A DNA stretch of 64,000 bases from Streptomyces tirandamycinicus (GTDB lineage Bacteria > Actinomycetota > Actinomycetes > Streptomycetales > Streptomycetaceae). The notes beneath the pieces were generated by a model. That model was not told where the DNA came from. It saw only the letters and a list, made by a program, of their open reading frames with translations, and did no database searches. Positions 42,760-52,763 of the stretch are shown piece after piece. The translations under genes and the position numbers were made by a program. Within the stretch, counting starts at the first letter, position 1; every line of letters begins with the position of its first letter. The stretch is taken from contig NZ_CP029188.1 in the NCBI RefSeq assembly GCF_003097515.1, positions 186,001-250,000 of the forward strand, in the 5' to 3' direction.

Positions 42760-44028
42760 ATGGCGATCGTCGTCCTTCTCGGCACCCTGGACACCAAAGG
42801 CCTCGAGTACGCGTGGCTGCGCGAGCGGTTGCTGCGGCACGGTCTGGAGGTGGTGGTGGTCGACGCCGGGATCACCGGCGAACCGCGGCTGCGCGCGGAC
42901 GTGCCGCGGTCCGAGGTGGCCCGGTCGGCGGGCGCGGACCTGGAACGGCTGCGCGCCGAGGGGGACCGCGGCGCCGCCGTGACCACGATGGCCCGGGGCG
43001 CGGCCGCCACCCTGCGGGATCTGTACGAGACCGGGCGGCTGCACGGGGTGCTGGCCCTCGGCGGCAGCGGCGGAACGTCCATCGCGACCCGTGCGATGCG
43101 CGCCCTGCCCCTCGGCGTGCCGAAGCTGATGGTGTCCTCGATGGCGTCGGGCGATGTGGCGCCGTACGTCGGCTCCGCAGACATCACGATGATGCACAGC
43201 GTCGTCGACATCGCCGGGGTGAACTCGGTGTCGGCCCCGGTCCTGGCCAACGCCGCCGACGCCGCGGCCGGAATGGCGAAAGGTTTCGCCGCGAGCCCCC
43301 GGGCGCTCCGGCAGGACCGGCTGGGGACGGACGGCAGGCCGCTGGTGGCCGCGAGCATGGCGGGCGTCACGACACCCGGGGTCGACGCGGCGCGCGAACG
43401 GCTGACCGACCTCGGCTACGAGGTGCTGGTGTTCCACGTCAGCGGCACGGGCGGCCGCACCCTGGAAGCCCTGGCCGGACAGGGGCTGTTCGCGGGCGTA
43501 CTGGATCTCACGCTCAGTGAGCTGGCGGACGAACTGGTCGGCGGCACCATGACAGCGGGCCCCGGCCGCCTGACCGCCGCGGGTCGCCGGGGTACTCCCC
43601 AGGTGGTGGGCCTCGGCGCCCTGGACATGGTGAAGTTCGGCCCTCCGCACACGGTCCCGGAGCGGCTGCGGGACCGCGACGTGCGGGTGCACAACCCGTC
43701 GGTGACCGTGGTCCGCACGACCCGGGCTGAGTGCGCCGAACTCGGGCGGGGCATCGCGGAGAAGCTGCGCGCCGCCAGGGGCCCGGCCGAGGTGTGCGTA
43801 CCCCTGCGCGGGCTGTCGACACTCGGCGCGCCGGACGGGCCGTACCACGACCCGGACGCCGACGCGGCCCTGTTCGGGGCACTGCGGGAGGGGCTGCGCG
43901 GCAGCGCGGTGCGGACGGTGGACTTCCCCACGCACATCAACGACCCGTCGTTCGGCCGGGCCGCCGCCGAGCGGCTGCACGCGCTGATCGGCCGCGCCGC
44001 AGGGACGCCTGCCGCGGGCGGCGCATGA
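42760..44028 (+). CDS. Tm-1-like ATP-binding domain protein (UPF0261)
   Basis: 422 residues with ATG 42760. Starts with VVLLGTLDTKGLEYAWLRERL, and contains LGGSGGTSIATRAMRALPLGVPKLMVSSMASGDVAPY, SMAGVTTPGVDAARERL, GALDMVKFGP and FPTHINDPSFG, the hallmarks of the family named for the tomato Tm-1 ATP-binding domain. In most bacteria the gene is followed by a TIM-barrel partner; here that partner is absent and a kinase gene follows. Enzymatic role unknown; ATP or phosphorylated small-molecule binding likely. Confidence 0.88.
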   Translation: MAIVVLLGTLDTKGLEYAWLRERLLRHGLEVVVVDAGITGEPRLRADVPRSEVARSAGADLERLRAEGDRGAAVTTMARGAAATLRDLYETGRLHGVLALGGSGGTSIATRAMRALPLGVPKLMVSSMASGDVAPYVGSADITMMHSVVDIAGVNSVSAPVLANAADAAAGMAKGFAASPRALRQDRLGTDGRPLVAASMAGVTTPGVDAARERLTDLGYEVLVFHVSGTGGRTLEALAGQGLFAGVLDLTLSELADELVGGTMTAGPGRLTAAGRRGTPQVVGLGALDMVKFGPPHTVPERLRDRDVRVHNPSVTVVRTTRAECAELGRGIAEKLRAARGPAEVCVPLRGLSTLGAPDGPYHDPDADAALFGALREGLRGSAVRTVDFPTHINDPSFGRAAAERLHALIGRAAGTPAAGGA

Positions 44029-44147
44029 CCGGCCGGTTCCGGCCGCGCGCCGGCGGGAACCGGACGGTGCCGTTCATGTGTCTGTCGTGGGGAGGACGGC
44101 GCGCGCGGCCGGCCGTGTACTCCGGCCGCGTCCGCCGAGGGGGTGGG

Positions 44148-45803
44148 ATGAACGCATGGACGGTCCCGGGATACACCGAGTCCAGAGAACTCGGTGCGGG
44201 CGGCAGCGGACGGGTCGTACTCGCCGTCCACGACGCCACCGGCACGCCGGTCGCGGTGAAGTACCTCGCCGAGCGGCTGCGCCGGGACGACGCATTCGTC
44301 CGCGCCTTCCGCGCGGAGGCGCGGCTGCTGAGCGGGCTGGACTCCCCGCACGTGGTCCGGCTGTACGAGTACGTCGAGTGCCCCGACGGCGCGGCCATCG
44401 TCATGGAGCTCGTCGACGGCATACCGCTGCGCGCCCTGCTGGCCAGGGAGGGCGCGACCGGTGCCGCGCCCGCCCTGGTGGTACTCAAGGGCTCCCTGCT
44501 GGGGCTGGCGGCGGCGCACCGGGCGGGGGTCGTGCACCGCGACTACAAGCCCGAGAACGTGCTGGTGGCTCCGGACGGTTCGTCGAAGCTGGTCGACTTC
44601 GGCATCGCCGCGGGCCGGGGCACCACACCCGGGGTCGCGGGCACGCCCTCCTACATGGCACCGGAGCAGTGGAGCGGCGGGCCGGCCTCGCCGGCCGCCG
44701 ATGTGTACGCGGCGACGGCGACGTTCTTCGAGTGCGTCACGGGTCGCAAGCCGTACTCCGGAGAGAACTTCGCGGAGCTCGCCCTCCGGCACACGAGCGC
44801 GCCCGTACCGGTCGAGGGCGTGCCCGCGGAGCTGCGCCCACTGGTCGCGCGCGGAATGGCGAAGGCGCCCCAGGAGCGGCCGGAGAGCGCGGAGGCCTTC
44901 GTCGCGGAGCTGGAGGCGGTCGCCTGCGCGGCCGCCGGGCCCGACTGGGAGGAGCGCGGCAGAAGTGAACTCGCGGCGCTGGCGGCGCTGCTGCCGCTGC
45001 TGTTCCCGTCGGCCGCCGCCCCGCCCGTCTCGGTCGCGGAGCGGGCGACGACCTCGCTGGGACGCGGCCACCGGCTCGGGGGGCTGTGGCCGGACCGGCA
45101 GGGGCTCCTCGCCGCGTCGCTCGCGCTCGTCCTGGGACTGCTGCTGGTGATCGCGGCGCGGCCGGCCGGGGGGAGCCCGGGCGGCCCGGCGGCACAGGCG
45201 GTCGCCACGACCAGCGCCGAGCCCGCCGCACCGGACGCGACCGCCGGGCCCGCCTCCGCCACGCCGTCGCCGACCGGGGGCTCCCCGTCGCCCGGGCCGT
45301 CGCCCTCGGCCTCGGCCTCGCCCTCCGGCCCGTCCGTCCCGCCGTCCGTCTCGCCCTCCGTCTCGCCGTCGCCCGCGGGGACCGGCGGTTCGTCCGGCCC
45401 CGCCGTCCCGCCCACCGGCCCCGGGCCTTCGACGGCCCCGCCGGGCACCTCGAGCCCGCCGCGGCCCCCGGCGAGCTCGGTGACATCCGTGTCGATCGAG
45501 TCACTGCGGCAGACGGGTACGGAGACCGCCTCGGCGACCGTCGAGGTCGTCACGGACGGCACCGGGCCCGTGCACATCGCCCTGGAGTGGGCGACCGCCG
45601 CGGCCAAGGGCGGCCCGGGCACCCCGGACGGCCCCCGCGGCACCGTCGAGCGGAGGGGCGCGACACGGTACACGCTCGTCGTCGAGCACGTCTTCCAGAA
45701 CCCCGGGGCCTGCTACTGGCGGCTCACGGCAACCGGCTCGCCCGCCGCGGCGAACGGCGGTTCGCAGCAGGAGATCCTGACCAGGAGGTGCACCATCGGA
45801 TGA
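44148..45803 (+). CDS. Transmembrane Ser/Thr protein kinase
   Basis: 551 residues, GGGGGTGGGATG start context. Kinase domain about 8-265: Gly loop ELGAGGSGRV, catalytic Lys38 in VAVKYL, catalytic loop HRDYKPEN (130-137), DFG (150-152), APEQWSGG. One membrane helix (about 325-343) separates it from a Ser/Pro/Thr-rich stalk (about 350-430) and a small extracellular domain (VEVVTDGTGPVHIALEWA, VVEHVFQNPGACYWRLTATG, RRCTIG) with two Cys. No PASTA repeats. It is coupled by ATGA to the next gene, whose ectodomain has a similar pattern. Confidence 0.93.
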   Translation: MNAWTVPGYTESRELGAGGSGRVVLAVHDATGTPVAVKYLAERLRRDDAFVRAFRAEARLLSGLDSPHVVRLYEYVECPDGAAIVMELVDGIPLRALLAREGATGAAPALVVLKGSLLGLAAAHRAGVVHRDYKPENVLVAPDGSSKLVDFGIAAGRGTTPGVAGTPSYMAPEQWSGGPASPAADVYAATATFFECVTGRKPYSGENFAELALRHTSAPVPVEGVPAELRPLVARGMAKAPQERPESAEAFVAELEAVACAAAGPDWEERGRSELAALAALLPLLFPSAAAPPVSVAERATTSLGRGHRLGGLWPDRQGLLAASLALVLGLLLVIAARPAGGSPGGPAAQAVATTSAEPAAPDATAGPASATPSPTGGSPSPGPSPSASASPSGPSVPPSVSPSVSPSPAGTGGSSGPAVPPTGPGPSTAPPGTSSPPRPPASSVTSVSIESLRQTGTETASATVEVVTDGTGPVHIALEWATAAAKGGPGTPDGPRGTVERRGATRYTLVVEHVFQNPGACYWRLTATGSPAAANGGSQQEILTRRCTIG

Positions 45804-46510
45804 ACGACCCGCACCTCCCCTTCCGTACCCCGCCCGCGCCCCCGCCCGCGCCCCCGCCCGGGGCCGCGCCTCCCGGCGGTGCGGGGCACCGCCCACCGCC
45901 GGACGACGGGGACTACAGCGCCACCGCGCTCGCCAGCCACTGGTCCGAGCTGCCCGACACACCCCCGGACGCGGTCGAGGGCACGGTACTGCGCTTCGGC
46001 CCCGGCGTCACGGCGGCCGCACGGGAGAGGTTCGAGCAGGACCGGACGACCGCCGTGTGGCACTCGGGCACGCTGCCCGGCGCCGCGGCGCAGCCGGACG
46101 GCGCCGGAGCGTCACGGCCGGCCGGACTCCGCCGCTACGCCCCGGCGGCCGTCATCCTGCTCGCCGTCCTCCTTCTCCTCGGCTGGCAGCGCTACGGACC
46201 CGGCCCCACGGTCACGGGAGTCACGGTGGACACCGACCCCGCAGGCCCGGGCTGCGACGGCACCGCCGTCGTCACGGCCGTGGTGCGCACCGACGGCAGG
46301 CCGGGCACGCTGACGTACCGCTGGGTGCGCAACGACGGCACCGCGTCCGAGGAGCTGACGGAGCGGCTGGCGCGCGGGCAGGACCGGGCGCGGCTGCGTC
46401 TGCTGTGGACGTTCCACGGCGAAGGGGCGTACCGGGCCCGCGCCTCGCTGCGTCTCAGCTCGCCCTCCGAGCACGACGCGTCGGCGGAGTTCACCTACAC
46501 CTGCGGATGA
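45800..46510 (+). CDS. Single-pass membrane partner of the kinase
   Basis: 236 residues, ATGA overlap with the kinase gene. Pro-rich N-terminal 45 residues, acidic cytoplasmic part (ATALASHWSELPDTPPDAVE) with possible phosphorylation sites, one membrane helix (about 115-132, AAVILLAVLLLLGWQ), and an outside domain (CDGTAVVTAVVRTDGRPGTLTYRWV, LLWTFHGEGAYRARASLRLS, YTCG) that looks like an immunoglobulin-type fold with one likely disulphide. It probably senses or signals with the kinase. Confidence 0.8.
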   Translation: MNDPHLPFRTPPAPPPAPPPGAAPPGGAGHRPPPDDGDYSATALASHWSELPDTPPDAVEGTVLRFGPGVTAAARERFEQDRTTAVWHSGTLPGAAAQPDGAGASRPAGLRRYAPAAVILLAVLLLLGWQRYGPGPTVTGVTVDTDPAGPGCDGTAVVTAVVRTDGRPGTLTYRWVRNDGTASEELTERLARGQDRARLRLLWTFHGEGAYRARASLRLSSPSEHDASAEFTYTCG

Positions 46511-46597
46511 ATCCCGCTTCCCCGGCCGGAACCTGCCAGGCCGCACCTGTGGGACGTGTATGGCCCGATGGGGCCATGCGGTGCTAGAAAGGACAGC

Positions 46598-49342
46598 GTG
46601 ATCAGGCCCGTCGACCGATTGCGGGGCGTGTCGGTTCGGCCACTGATCGGCAAACGCCCCAAGAGCGTCGCCGGGCAGGTATTCGTCCTCCAGGTGGCGG
46701 TCGTGGTCCTGCTCGTCCTCGGGACGATCCTCGCCCTGGTCCTGCAGACCCGGCACGACGCGGACCGCGAGGCCCGCAACCGGTCCGTCGCCGTCGCCGA
46801 AACGTTCGCCCACTCCCCCGGCCTGCTCACCGCCCTGGAGTCCCCCGACCCCGCCCGCGTCCTCCAGCCGATCACCGAGGAGGCACGCAAGCGCGCCGGC
46901 GTCGACTTCATCGTCGTCATGGACACCAACGGAATCCGGTACACCCACCCCCTGCCGGAGCGGATCGGGCACCGCTTCGTCGGCACCATCGAACCGTCCC
47001 TGCGGGGCGAGGTGCTGCTGGAGAGCGTGGACGGCCCGCTGGGCAAGGAGGTCCAGGCGGTCGTCCCGGTCAACGGCCCGGACGGCAAGGTCGAGGCGCT
47101 GGTCTCGGCCGGTCTGACCGTCCGCAACGTGACGGGCGCGGTGAACCGGCAGCTTCCGGTCATCCTCGGCACGGGAGCCGCGGGTCTCGCCCTGGCGACG
47201 GCGGGCACGGCCCTGGCCACCAGGCGTCTGAAGCGCCAGACCCGCGGGCTCGGCCCGGTCGAGATGACGCGTATGTACGAGCACCATGACGCCGTCCTCC
47301 ACGCGGTACGGGAAGGCGTGGTGATCGTCGGCGGGGACGGCACGCTGCTGCTCGCCAACGACGAGGCCCGGCGCCTGCTCGGCCTGGGCCCCGACTCCGA
47401 GGGCCGGCCCGTGCGCGACCTGGCCGGTCTCGAGCCCTCCACGGCCGGGCTGCTGGCCTCCGGTAGGACGGCCACGGACGAGGTGCTGACGGCCGGCGAC
47501 CGGCTGCTGGTGGTCAACCAGCGCTCCACCGACGGCCCCGGTGGTCCGCTGGGCACCGTGGCGACGATCCGCGACTCCACCGAGCTGCAGGCGCTGACGG
47601 GCCGGGCCGAGGTGGCGCGCAAGCGGCTCCAGCTGCTGTACGACGCCGGCGTGGGGATCGGCACCACGCTGGACGTGGCCAGGACGGCCGAGGAACTGGC
47701 CGAGGTCGCCGTCCCCTCCTTCGCGGACTACGTCACCGTCGACCTCGCGCGCCCCGTGCTCGACGGGGAGGAGCCCAACGGAGCCGCGGGCGACATGCGC
47801 CGCGTCGCCGTCAACGGCATCCGCGACGACCATCCGCTCTACGAGCGCGGCAGGCAGTTCGCGTTCCTGCCCTCCACGCCCCAGGCGCGCGGGATGGGCA
47901 CCGGCCGGGCCGAGGTGGTGCCGGACCTGTCCAGGGCGCTGGGCTGGCGCGCGCAGGACCCCGAGCGCACGAAGGCGATCGTCGAGTACGGCATCCACTC
48001 GCTCATCACCGTGCCGCTGCAGGCCCGCGGTGTCGTCCTGGGGGTCGCCAACTTCTGGCGCTCGGAGAAGCCCGGTCCCTTCGAGGAGGACGACCTGTCC
48101 CTCGCCGAGGAGCTGGTCGCCCGGGCCGCGGTGTCCGTGGACAACGCCCGCCGGTACACGCGTGAGCACGCGCTGGCCGTGACGCTCCAGCGCAGCCTTC
48201 TGCCGAGGGCGCTGCCGGAGCACAGCGCCGTCGAGGTGGCCCACCGCTATCTGCCGGCCCAGTCCGGGGTGGGCGGCGACTGGTTCGACGTGATCCCGCT
48301 GCCGGGCAGCCGGGTGGCCCTGGTCGTCGGCGACGTGGTGGGCCACGGGCTGCACGCGGCGGCGACGATGGGGCGGCTGCGGACCGCGGTGCACAACTTC
48401 TCCACGCTCGATCTGCCCCCCGACGAGCTTCTGGGCCATCTCGACGATCTCGTCGGCCGTATCGACCAGGACGAGATGGGCCCCGGCGGCAGTCCCGACG
48501 GGCCGGCGATGACCGGCGCGACCTGCCTGTACGCGATCTACGACCCGGTGTCGCGGCAGTGCACCATGGCCCGGGCCGGGCATCCGCTGCCGGCGCTGGT
48601 CCGCCCGGACGGCAGTGTCGAGTTCCCCGAGCTCCCGGCGGGTCCGCCGCTCGGTCTCGGCGGCATGCCGTTCGAGAGCGAGGTGCTCGAGATCCCCGAG
48701 GGCACCCGGCTGGTGTTCTACACGGACGGGCTCATCGAGGACCGCAGCCGCGACATCGACGTCGGGATCGAGCTGCTGCGCAGCGCTCTCGCGCACACGG
48801 ACGGGACACCGGAGCAGATGTGCCGGGGGGTTCTGGAGGCGATGCTGCCGGCCCGCCCGAAGGACGACGTGGCGCTGCTCATCGCGCGTACCCGCGCCCT
48901 CGGCCCGGACCGGGTCGCCGAGTGGGACGTGCCGTCGGCTCCGAGCGCGGTCGCCGGGATGCGCGCCGCCGCCGGCGCGAAGCTGGTGGAGTGGGGGCTG
49001 GAGGCGATGGCGTTCGGTACGGAGCTGATCCTCAGCGAGCTGCTCACGAACGCGATCCGCTACGGCACCCAGCCCATCCGGGTGCGGCTGCTGTACGACC
49101 AGGGCCTCACCTGCGAGGTCGCCGACGGCAGCAGTACCTCGCCGCACCTTCGGTACGCCGCGACGACGGACGAGGGCGGGCGCGGGCTCTTCCTGGTGGC
49201 CCAGCTGTCCGAGCGCTGGGGCACGCGGTACACGTCCGACGGCAAGATCATCTGGGCCGAGCAGCCGCTGCCGGGGGACGCTCCGGGCACCGAGGCCGAC
49301 GGGGAGGCCCTGCTGCGGGTCTTCGACACCGAGCTGCTCTGA
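46598..49342 (+). CDS. Multidomain SpoIIE/PP2C phosphatase with sensor and ATPase domains
   Basis: 914 residues from GTG 46598 (AAAGGA five bases upstream). Order: membrane helix (28-48), extracytoplasmic cache-like sensor (50-180, FIVVMDTNGIRYTHPLPERIG), second helix (about 190-207), PAS (about 225-330), GAF (about 345-530), PP2C (about 545-765, VGGDWFDVIPL, VVGDVVGHGLHAA, FYTDGLIEDRS) and HATPase_c (about 790-905, LSELLTNAIRYG, GGRGLFLVAQLSERWG). Both a STAS phosphatase and an anti-sigma kinase activity are encoded. It probably links a periplasmic signal to alternative sigma factor control. Confidence 0.93.
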   Translation: MIRPVDRLRGVSVRPLIGKRPKSVAGQVFVLQVAVVVLLVLGTILALVLQTRHDADREARNRSVAVAETFAHSPGLLTALESPDPARVLQPITEEARKRAGVDFIVVMDTNGIRYTHPLPERIGHRFVGTIEPSLRGEVLLESVDGPLGKEVQAVVPVNGPDGKVEALVSAGLTVRNVTGAVNRQLPVILGTGAAGLALATAGTALATRRLKRQTRGLGPVEMTRMYEHHDAVLHAVREGVVIVGGDGTLLLANDEARRLLGLGPDSEGRPVRDLAGLEPSTAGLLASGRTATDEVLTAGDRLLVVNQRSTDGPGGPLGTVATIRDSTELQALTGRAEVARKRLQLLYDAGVGIGTTLDVARTAEELAEVAVPSFADYVTVDLARPVLDGEEPNGAAGDMRRVAVNGIRDDHPLYERGRQFAFLPSTPQARGMGTGRAEVVPDLSRALGWRAQDPERTKAIVEYGIHSLITVPLQARGVVLGVANFWRSEKPGPFEEDDLSLAEELVARAAVSVDNARRYTREHALAVTLQRSLLPRALPEHSAVEVAHRYLPAQSGVGGDWFDVIPLPGSRVALVVGDVVGHGLHAAATMGRLRTAVHNFSTLDLPPDELLGHLDDLVGRIDQDEMGPGGSPDGPAMTGATCLYAIYDPVSRQCTMARAGHPLPALVRPDGSVEFPELPAGPPLGLGGMPFESEVLEIPEGTRLVFYTDGLIEDRSRDIDVGIELLRSALAHTDGTPEQMCRGVLEAMLPARPKDDVALLIARTRALGPDRVAEWDVPSAPSAVAGMRAAAGAKLVEWGLEAMAFGTELILSELLTNAIRYGTQPIRVRLLYDQGLTCEVADGSSTSPHLRYAATTDEGGRGLFLVAQLSERWGTRYTSDGKIIWAEQPLPGDAPGTEADGEALLRVFDTELL

Positions 49343-49695
49343 GGTGCCGCGCGGCCTGCGCCCCGCCGGGCCGGGGACCGGCGGGGGTGGCGTGTCAGGA
49401 CTCCTCTTTTCGATGGCCGTATGCGGCAACCGCGAGAAGGCGCGCCGCCACTACGCGCGCACCCGGTGACCCGAGGGCCCCGCTGCACCACGGCGCCCCG
49501 GCAACTCGGCTCCCCGACGCCCCGGCACCCCGGCTCAGGCCCGGTCGCCCGCGGTGATCGGCGGTGATCGGCGGTGATCTCACGGCCTATCCGGGCGGAC
49601 GGCCCGGTGCCGCGTGCCGGGCCGGGGCGCGGCGGCGCCGGTGCGACGGAAAATCGATCGCCGAGCGGCGGCCGGCTCCGGGAGGCGCGGGGCGC
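49343..49695. other. Convergent intergenic region with terminator and small repeats
   Basis: No gene in 353 bp. A 9-bp stem CCCCGCCGG/CCGGCGGGG (49361-49369, 49378-49386) lies just after the phosphatase stop, a likely terminator. Near 49548-49580 a 10-bp unit (CGGTGATCGG) occurs three times. Confidence 0.6.
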
Positions 49696-51990
49696 TCAGG
49701 CCGCCGCGCTGAGGGTGTCCATCAGCCGGCGGCGCGCCGCGCGGGAGGCGGGCAGCGCCGCCAGCGCGATCGCGCCGAGGACCGCGGCGGTCGCGAGCAG
49801 CACCAGGTGGAGCGGTGACGGGGCCTGCGCGACACCGGCGCCGATGCCGCTGGAGCGGCCCTCGGTGTCGATCAGCCACCGGGCCAGGGGAACCCCGAGG
49901 CCCGCACCCGCCACCGCGGCGGCCAGCGCGGTGCAGCCGACCGCGGTCACGGTGACCGCGGTGATCTGGCGGGGCGACAGCCCGATCGCCTTCAGGGCGA
50001 GCAGGTCGCGCTCGCCGTCCCGCACACTCCCGCCGATCGCGGTGGACAGCTCCGTGAGACCGATCAGGGCGAGCACGGCGATGAGCCCGGCGACGACGCC
50101 CCGCATCGTGGAGAGCCGGTCGGCCGGGCTGGTGACCTCGTGGATGTCGAGCCGCCCCTGCGACGCCTCGGTCAGCTCGGCGCGCACCCCGGCCGGATCG
50201 GCTCCCGGCCGCAGCTGGAGCTGGTAGAGGGTCGCCCGCAGGGCGGGGTCGTTCTCGCGGAGGGTGTCGAGCGAGGTGGAGATGGTCCGGCCGCCGTTCT
50301 CCGGTTCGATGCTGCGGCCCACGATGTGCAGGACCTGGGGGTGGCCCCCGACGGTCATCCGCACCCAGTCCCCGACCTGCACTCCGAGCAGGTCGAGCAG
50401 GCCCTGTCCGGCCACCGCCTCGTCGGGGCCGTCGGCGGCCCGGCCCTCGACGACCGTGAACGGGTACGGCCGCTCGCGGGTGCCGAGGCCGCGGAGCGCG
50501 ATCGTGCCGGTCTGGCCGGGGACGAGCGCGGCCGCCTCCACGCCCGGGTGGGCGGCCACGACCTGCGGGTGGCCGTCGAGCAGCGCCGCCGCCTCGCGGT
50601 CGGCGAGGCCGCGGTCCGCGCGGGCGGTCAGGGCCGAGGGCAGTCCGAGGTGCTCCGGTTCGCTGTCGAAGCGCGCGATGGTGGTCCATGCGCTCAGCGC
50701 CACGGTGATCAGCAGCAGCGGCAGGGCCAGCCGGACGATGGTGGCGGGGGTCTGCGGTCCGCGGGCGAAGGCCCGGTGCCAGCCGAGGACGAGGGCCGGG
50801 GGCAGCCCGAGCCCGAGGGCCCTGCGGGCGGGGCCGGACAGCCGGCCGCCCGGGGCCTTCCCGGCGGGGAGTACGGGCACCGGGGGCACCCGGCCGGCCC
50901 GCCAGGCGGCGAGGCCGGTGGTGGCTCCGATGAACAGCACCGCGGCGACGGGTACGGCCGGCAGTGCGGCGGTGTGCCCCGGCAGCCCCTGCCAGACGCC
51001 GACCGCTTCGCCGAGCCGGCCGGGCAGGGCGCCGCCCAGGGTCTCGATCAGCACCGTGGCGGCCAGGGCGCCGAGGACGGCGAAGGCCAGGTGCTGCACC
51101 AGGAAGGCGCGCACCACCTGCCCGGGGGTGAAGCCGATGGCCTTGAGTACGGAGATGTCCCTGAGGTGGCCGCGGACCCGGGTGCTGATGGCGCCGTAGA
51201 CGGCGAGTGCGGCCGCGAGCAGCGCGCCCAGCCCGAAGAGGCCGAGGACCTGGCCGAGCAGCCGGGTGTCCCCCTGGGCCTCCGCGCGGGCCTGCTTCCA
51301 GTTGGAGACGTCGGTGACGGCCCCGGCGCCGAGCAGGGTGACGGCGCGCTGGACGGCGTAGTCGGTGTCGCCGGGGTCGGTGAGCAGCAGACCCACGAGC
51401 TGGCCGGGTCTCTCGCCGGTGCCGCGCACCTGGGCGGGCAGGGCCCAGACGGTGCCGGGGCGCTCGCCGGGCCGGTAGCGCGGTTCGGCGCTGTCGGCGA
51501 TGCCGACGACGGTGACGGTGCGGCCGGTGCCGGGGACGGTGAGGCTGTCGCCGGGGCCGGCGACGAGCGCGCGGGCCAGGCTGCTCTCCAGGACGACGCC
51601 GTCGGGGGTCGCGGGGGTGAGCCAGCGGCCGGAGGTGATCAGGGGGCGTCCGGTGGCGGGCGGCTCGGCTCCGGCGCCGCGGAGTTCGACGGAGGCCCGG
51701 GCGCCGGGCGAGGCCAGGGTCGCCGCGGAGGTGCGGAACGGGCCGGACACGGCCGCCACGCCGTCGAGGGCGGCGAGCCGGGCGGGGTCGGCGGAGGGCC
51801 CGGTGCGGATCCAGACATGGGCTCCGTGGGACTGCGCGAAGACCCGCTGCCAGGGGTTGGTGGCGTAGCCGAACAGCGCGACCGCGAGCAGCAGGGCCGC
51901 GACGATGCCCGCGGTGGCGGAGACGAGGAACAGCGCCTCGCCCCGGTGGGTGCGCAGATCGGCGTGCGCCCAGCGCAGGGTGGCCCGCAC
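49696..51990 (-). CDS. FtsX-type ABC transporter permease
   Basis: 764 residues, GTG start. N-terminal membrane helix, a large extracytoplasmic domain (about 45-235), three helices with the first FtsX core (GHLRDISVLKAIGFTPGQVVRAF), a central pair of helices, a second outside domain and the C-terminal FtsX core (ERDLLALKAIGLSPRQITAV). This is the MacB/LolCDE-like type VII ABC class, which moves peptides, lipoproteins or drugs rather than a soluble import substrate. It forms an operon with the ATPase (2 bp away) and the PadR regulator. Confidence 0.93.
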   Translation of the reverse strand: MRATLRWAHADLRTHRGEALFLVSATAGIVAALLLAVALFGYATNPWQRVFAQSHGAHVWIRTGPSADPARLAALDGVAAVSGPFRTSAATLASPGARASVELRGAGAEPPATGRPLITSGRWLTPATPDGVVLESSLARALVAGPGDSLTVPGTGRTVTVVGIADSAEPRYRPGERPGTVWALPAQVRGTGERPGQLVGLLLTDPGDTDYAVQRAVTLLGAGAVTDVSNWKQARAEAQGDTRLLGQVLGLFGLGALLAAALAVYGAISTRVRGHLRDISVLKAIGFTPGQVVRAFLVQHLAFAVLGALAATVLIETLGGALPGRLGEAVGVWQGLPGHTAALPAVPVAAVLFIGATTGLAAWRAGRVPPVPVLPAGKAPGGRLSGPARRALGLGLPPALVLGWHRAFARGPQTPATIVRLALPLLLITVALSAWTTIARFDSEPEHLGLPSALTARADRGLADREAAALLDGHPQVVAAHPGVEAAALVPGQTGTIALRGLGTRERPYPFTVVEGRAADGPDEAVAGQGLLDLLGVQVGDWVRMTVGGHPQVLHIVGRSIEPENGGRTISTSLDTLRENDPALRATLYQLQLRPGADPAGVRAELTEASQGRLDIHEVTSPADRLSTMRGVVAGLIAVLALIGLTELSTAIGGSVRDGERDLLALKAIGLSPRQITAVTVTAVGCTALAAAVAGAGLGVPLARWLIDTEGRSSGIGAGVAQAPSPLHLVLLATAAVLGAIALAALPASRAARRRLMDTLSAAA

Positions 51991-51992
51991 GG

Positions 51993-52763
51993 TCAGTCCT
52001 TCAGTTCGAGGACGCCGGACAGTCCGGTGCCCCGGGCGGGGGCGCCGCCCAGCTCGGCGTCGTCGGCTATGCGGCCGTCGAAGAAGCTGATGACCCGGTC
52101 GGCGGCGCTGGCGAGCCGCGCGTCATGGGTGACGAGCAGGATCGTCTGGCCGCGCTGGTGGAAGCGGGACAGCAGACGCATCACCTCGCGGGTGCCCTTG
52201 CTGTCGAGGCTGCCGGCCGGCTCGTCGGCCAGCAGCAGCCGGGGGTGGTTGACCAGGGCGCGGGCCAGCGCCACCCGCTGCTGCTCACCGCCGGACAGCT
52301 CGCCCGGCATGCTGCGGGCCTTGCCCTCCAGCCCCAGCTCGGCCAGCAGCTTCTCGCGCTCGGCCCGCGCCTGGCGGGGGCCGGTGCCGGCCAGCAGAGC
52401 GGGCAGCTCGACGTTGTCGGCGACCGTGAGGTTGGACACCAGGTTGAAGAACTGGAAGACGATGCCGATGCGGCGGCGCCGCTCGGTCGCCCACCGGGCC
52501 TCGCTGTAGGAGTCGGTGCACTCGCCGTCGAGCCGGATGCTTCCGCTGTCGGGCCGCTGCAGCCCGCCGAGCAGGTGCAGCAGGGTGGACTTGCCGGCCC
52601 CGGAGGGGCCCGTGACGGCGACGAACTCCCCGTGGCGTACGGACAGGTCCACCCCGCGCACGGCGTGGGCCGGGGCGCCCTCGCCGTAGTGGGTCTTGAC
52701 GAGCCCCTCGGCGCGCAGCAGCGGGACCCGGGAGGCGTCGTCCGGGTCGGCGGTGCGGCTCAT
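51993..52763 (-). CDS. ABC transporter ATP-binding protein
   Basis: 256 residues. Walker A GPSGAGKST (about 53-61), ABC signature LSGGEQQRVALARAL, Walker B LLLADEPAGSLDS and the H-loop VTHDARLA are all present, as in the LolD/MacB group. Its start overlaps the stop of the PadR gene (ATGA), and it lies 2 bp before the permease gene, with which it forms one exporter. Confidence 0.95.
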   Translation of the reverse strand: MSRTADPDDASRVPLLRAEGLVKTHYGEGAPAHAVRGVDLSVRHGEFVAVTGPSGAGKSTLLHLLGGLQRPDSGSIRLDGECTDSYSEARWATERRRRIGIVFQFFNLVSNLTVADNVELPALLAGTGPRQARAEREKLLAELGLEGKARSMPGELSGGEQQRVALARALVNHPRLLLADEPAGSLDSKGTREVMRLLSRFHQRGQTILLVTHDARLASAADRVISFFDGRIADDAELGGAPARGTGLSGVLELKD

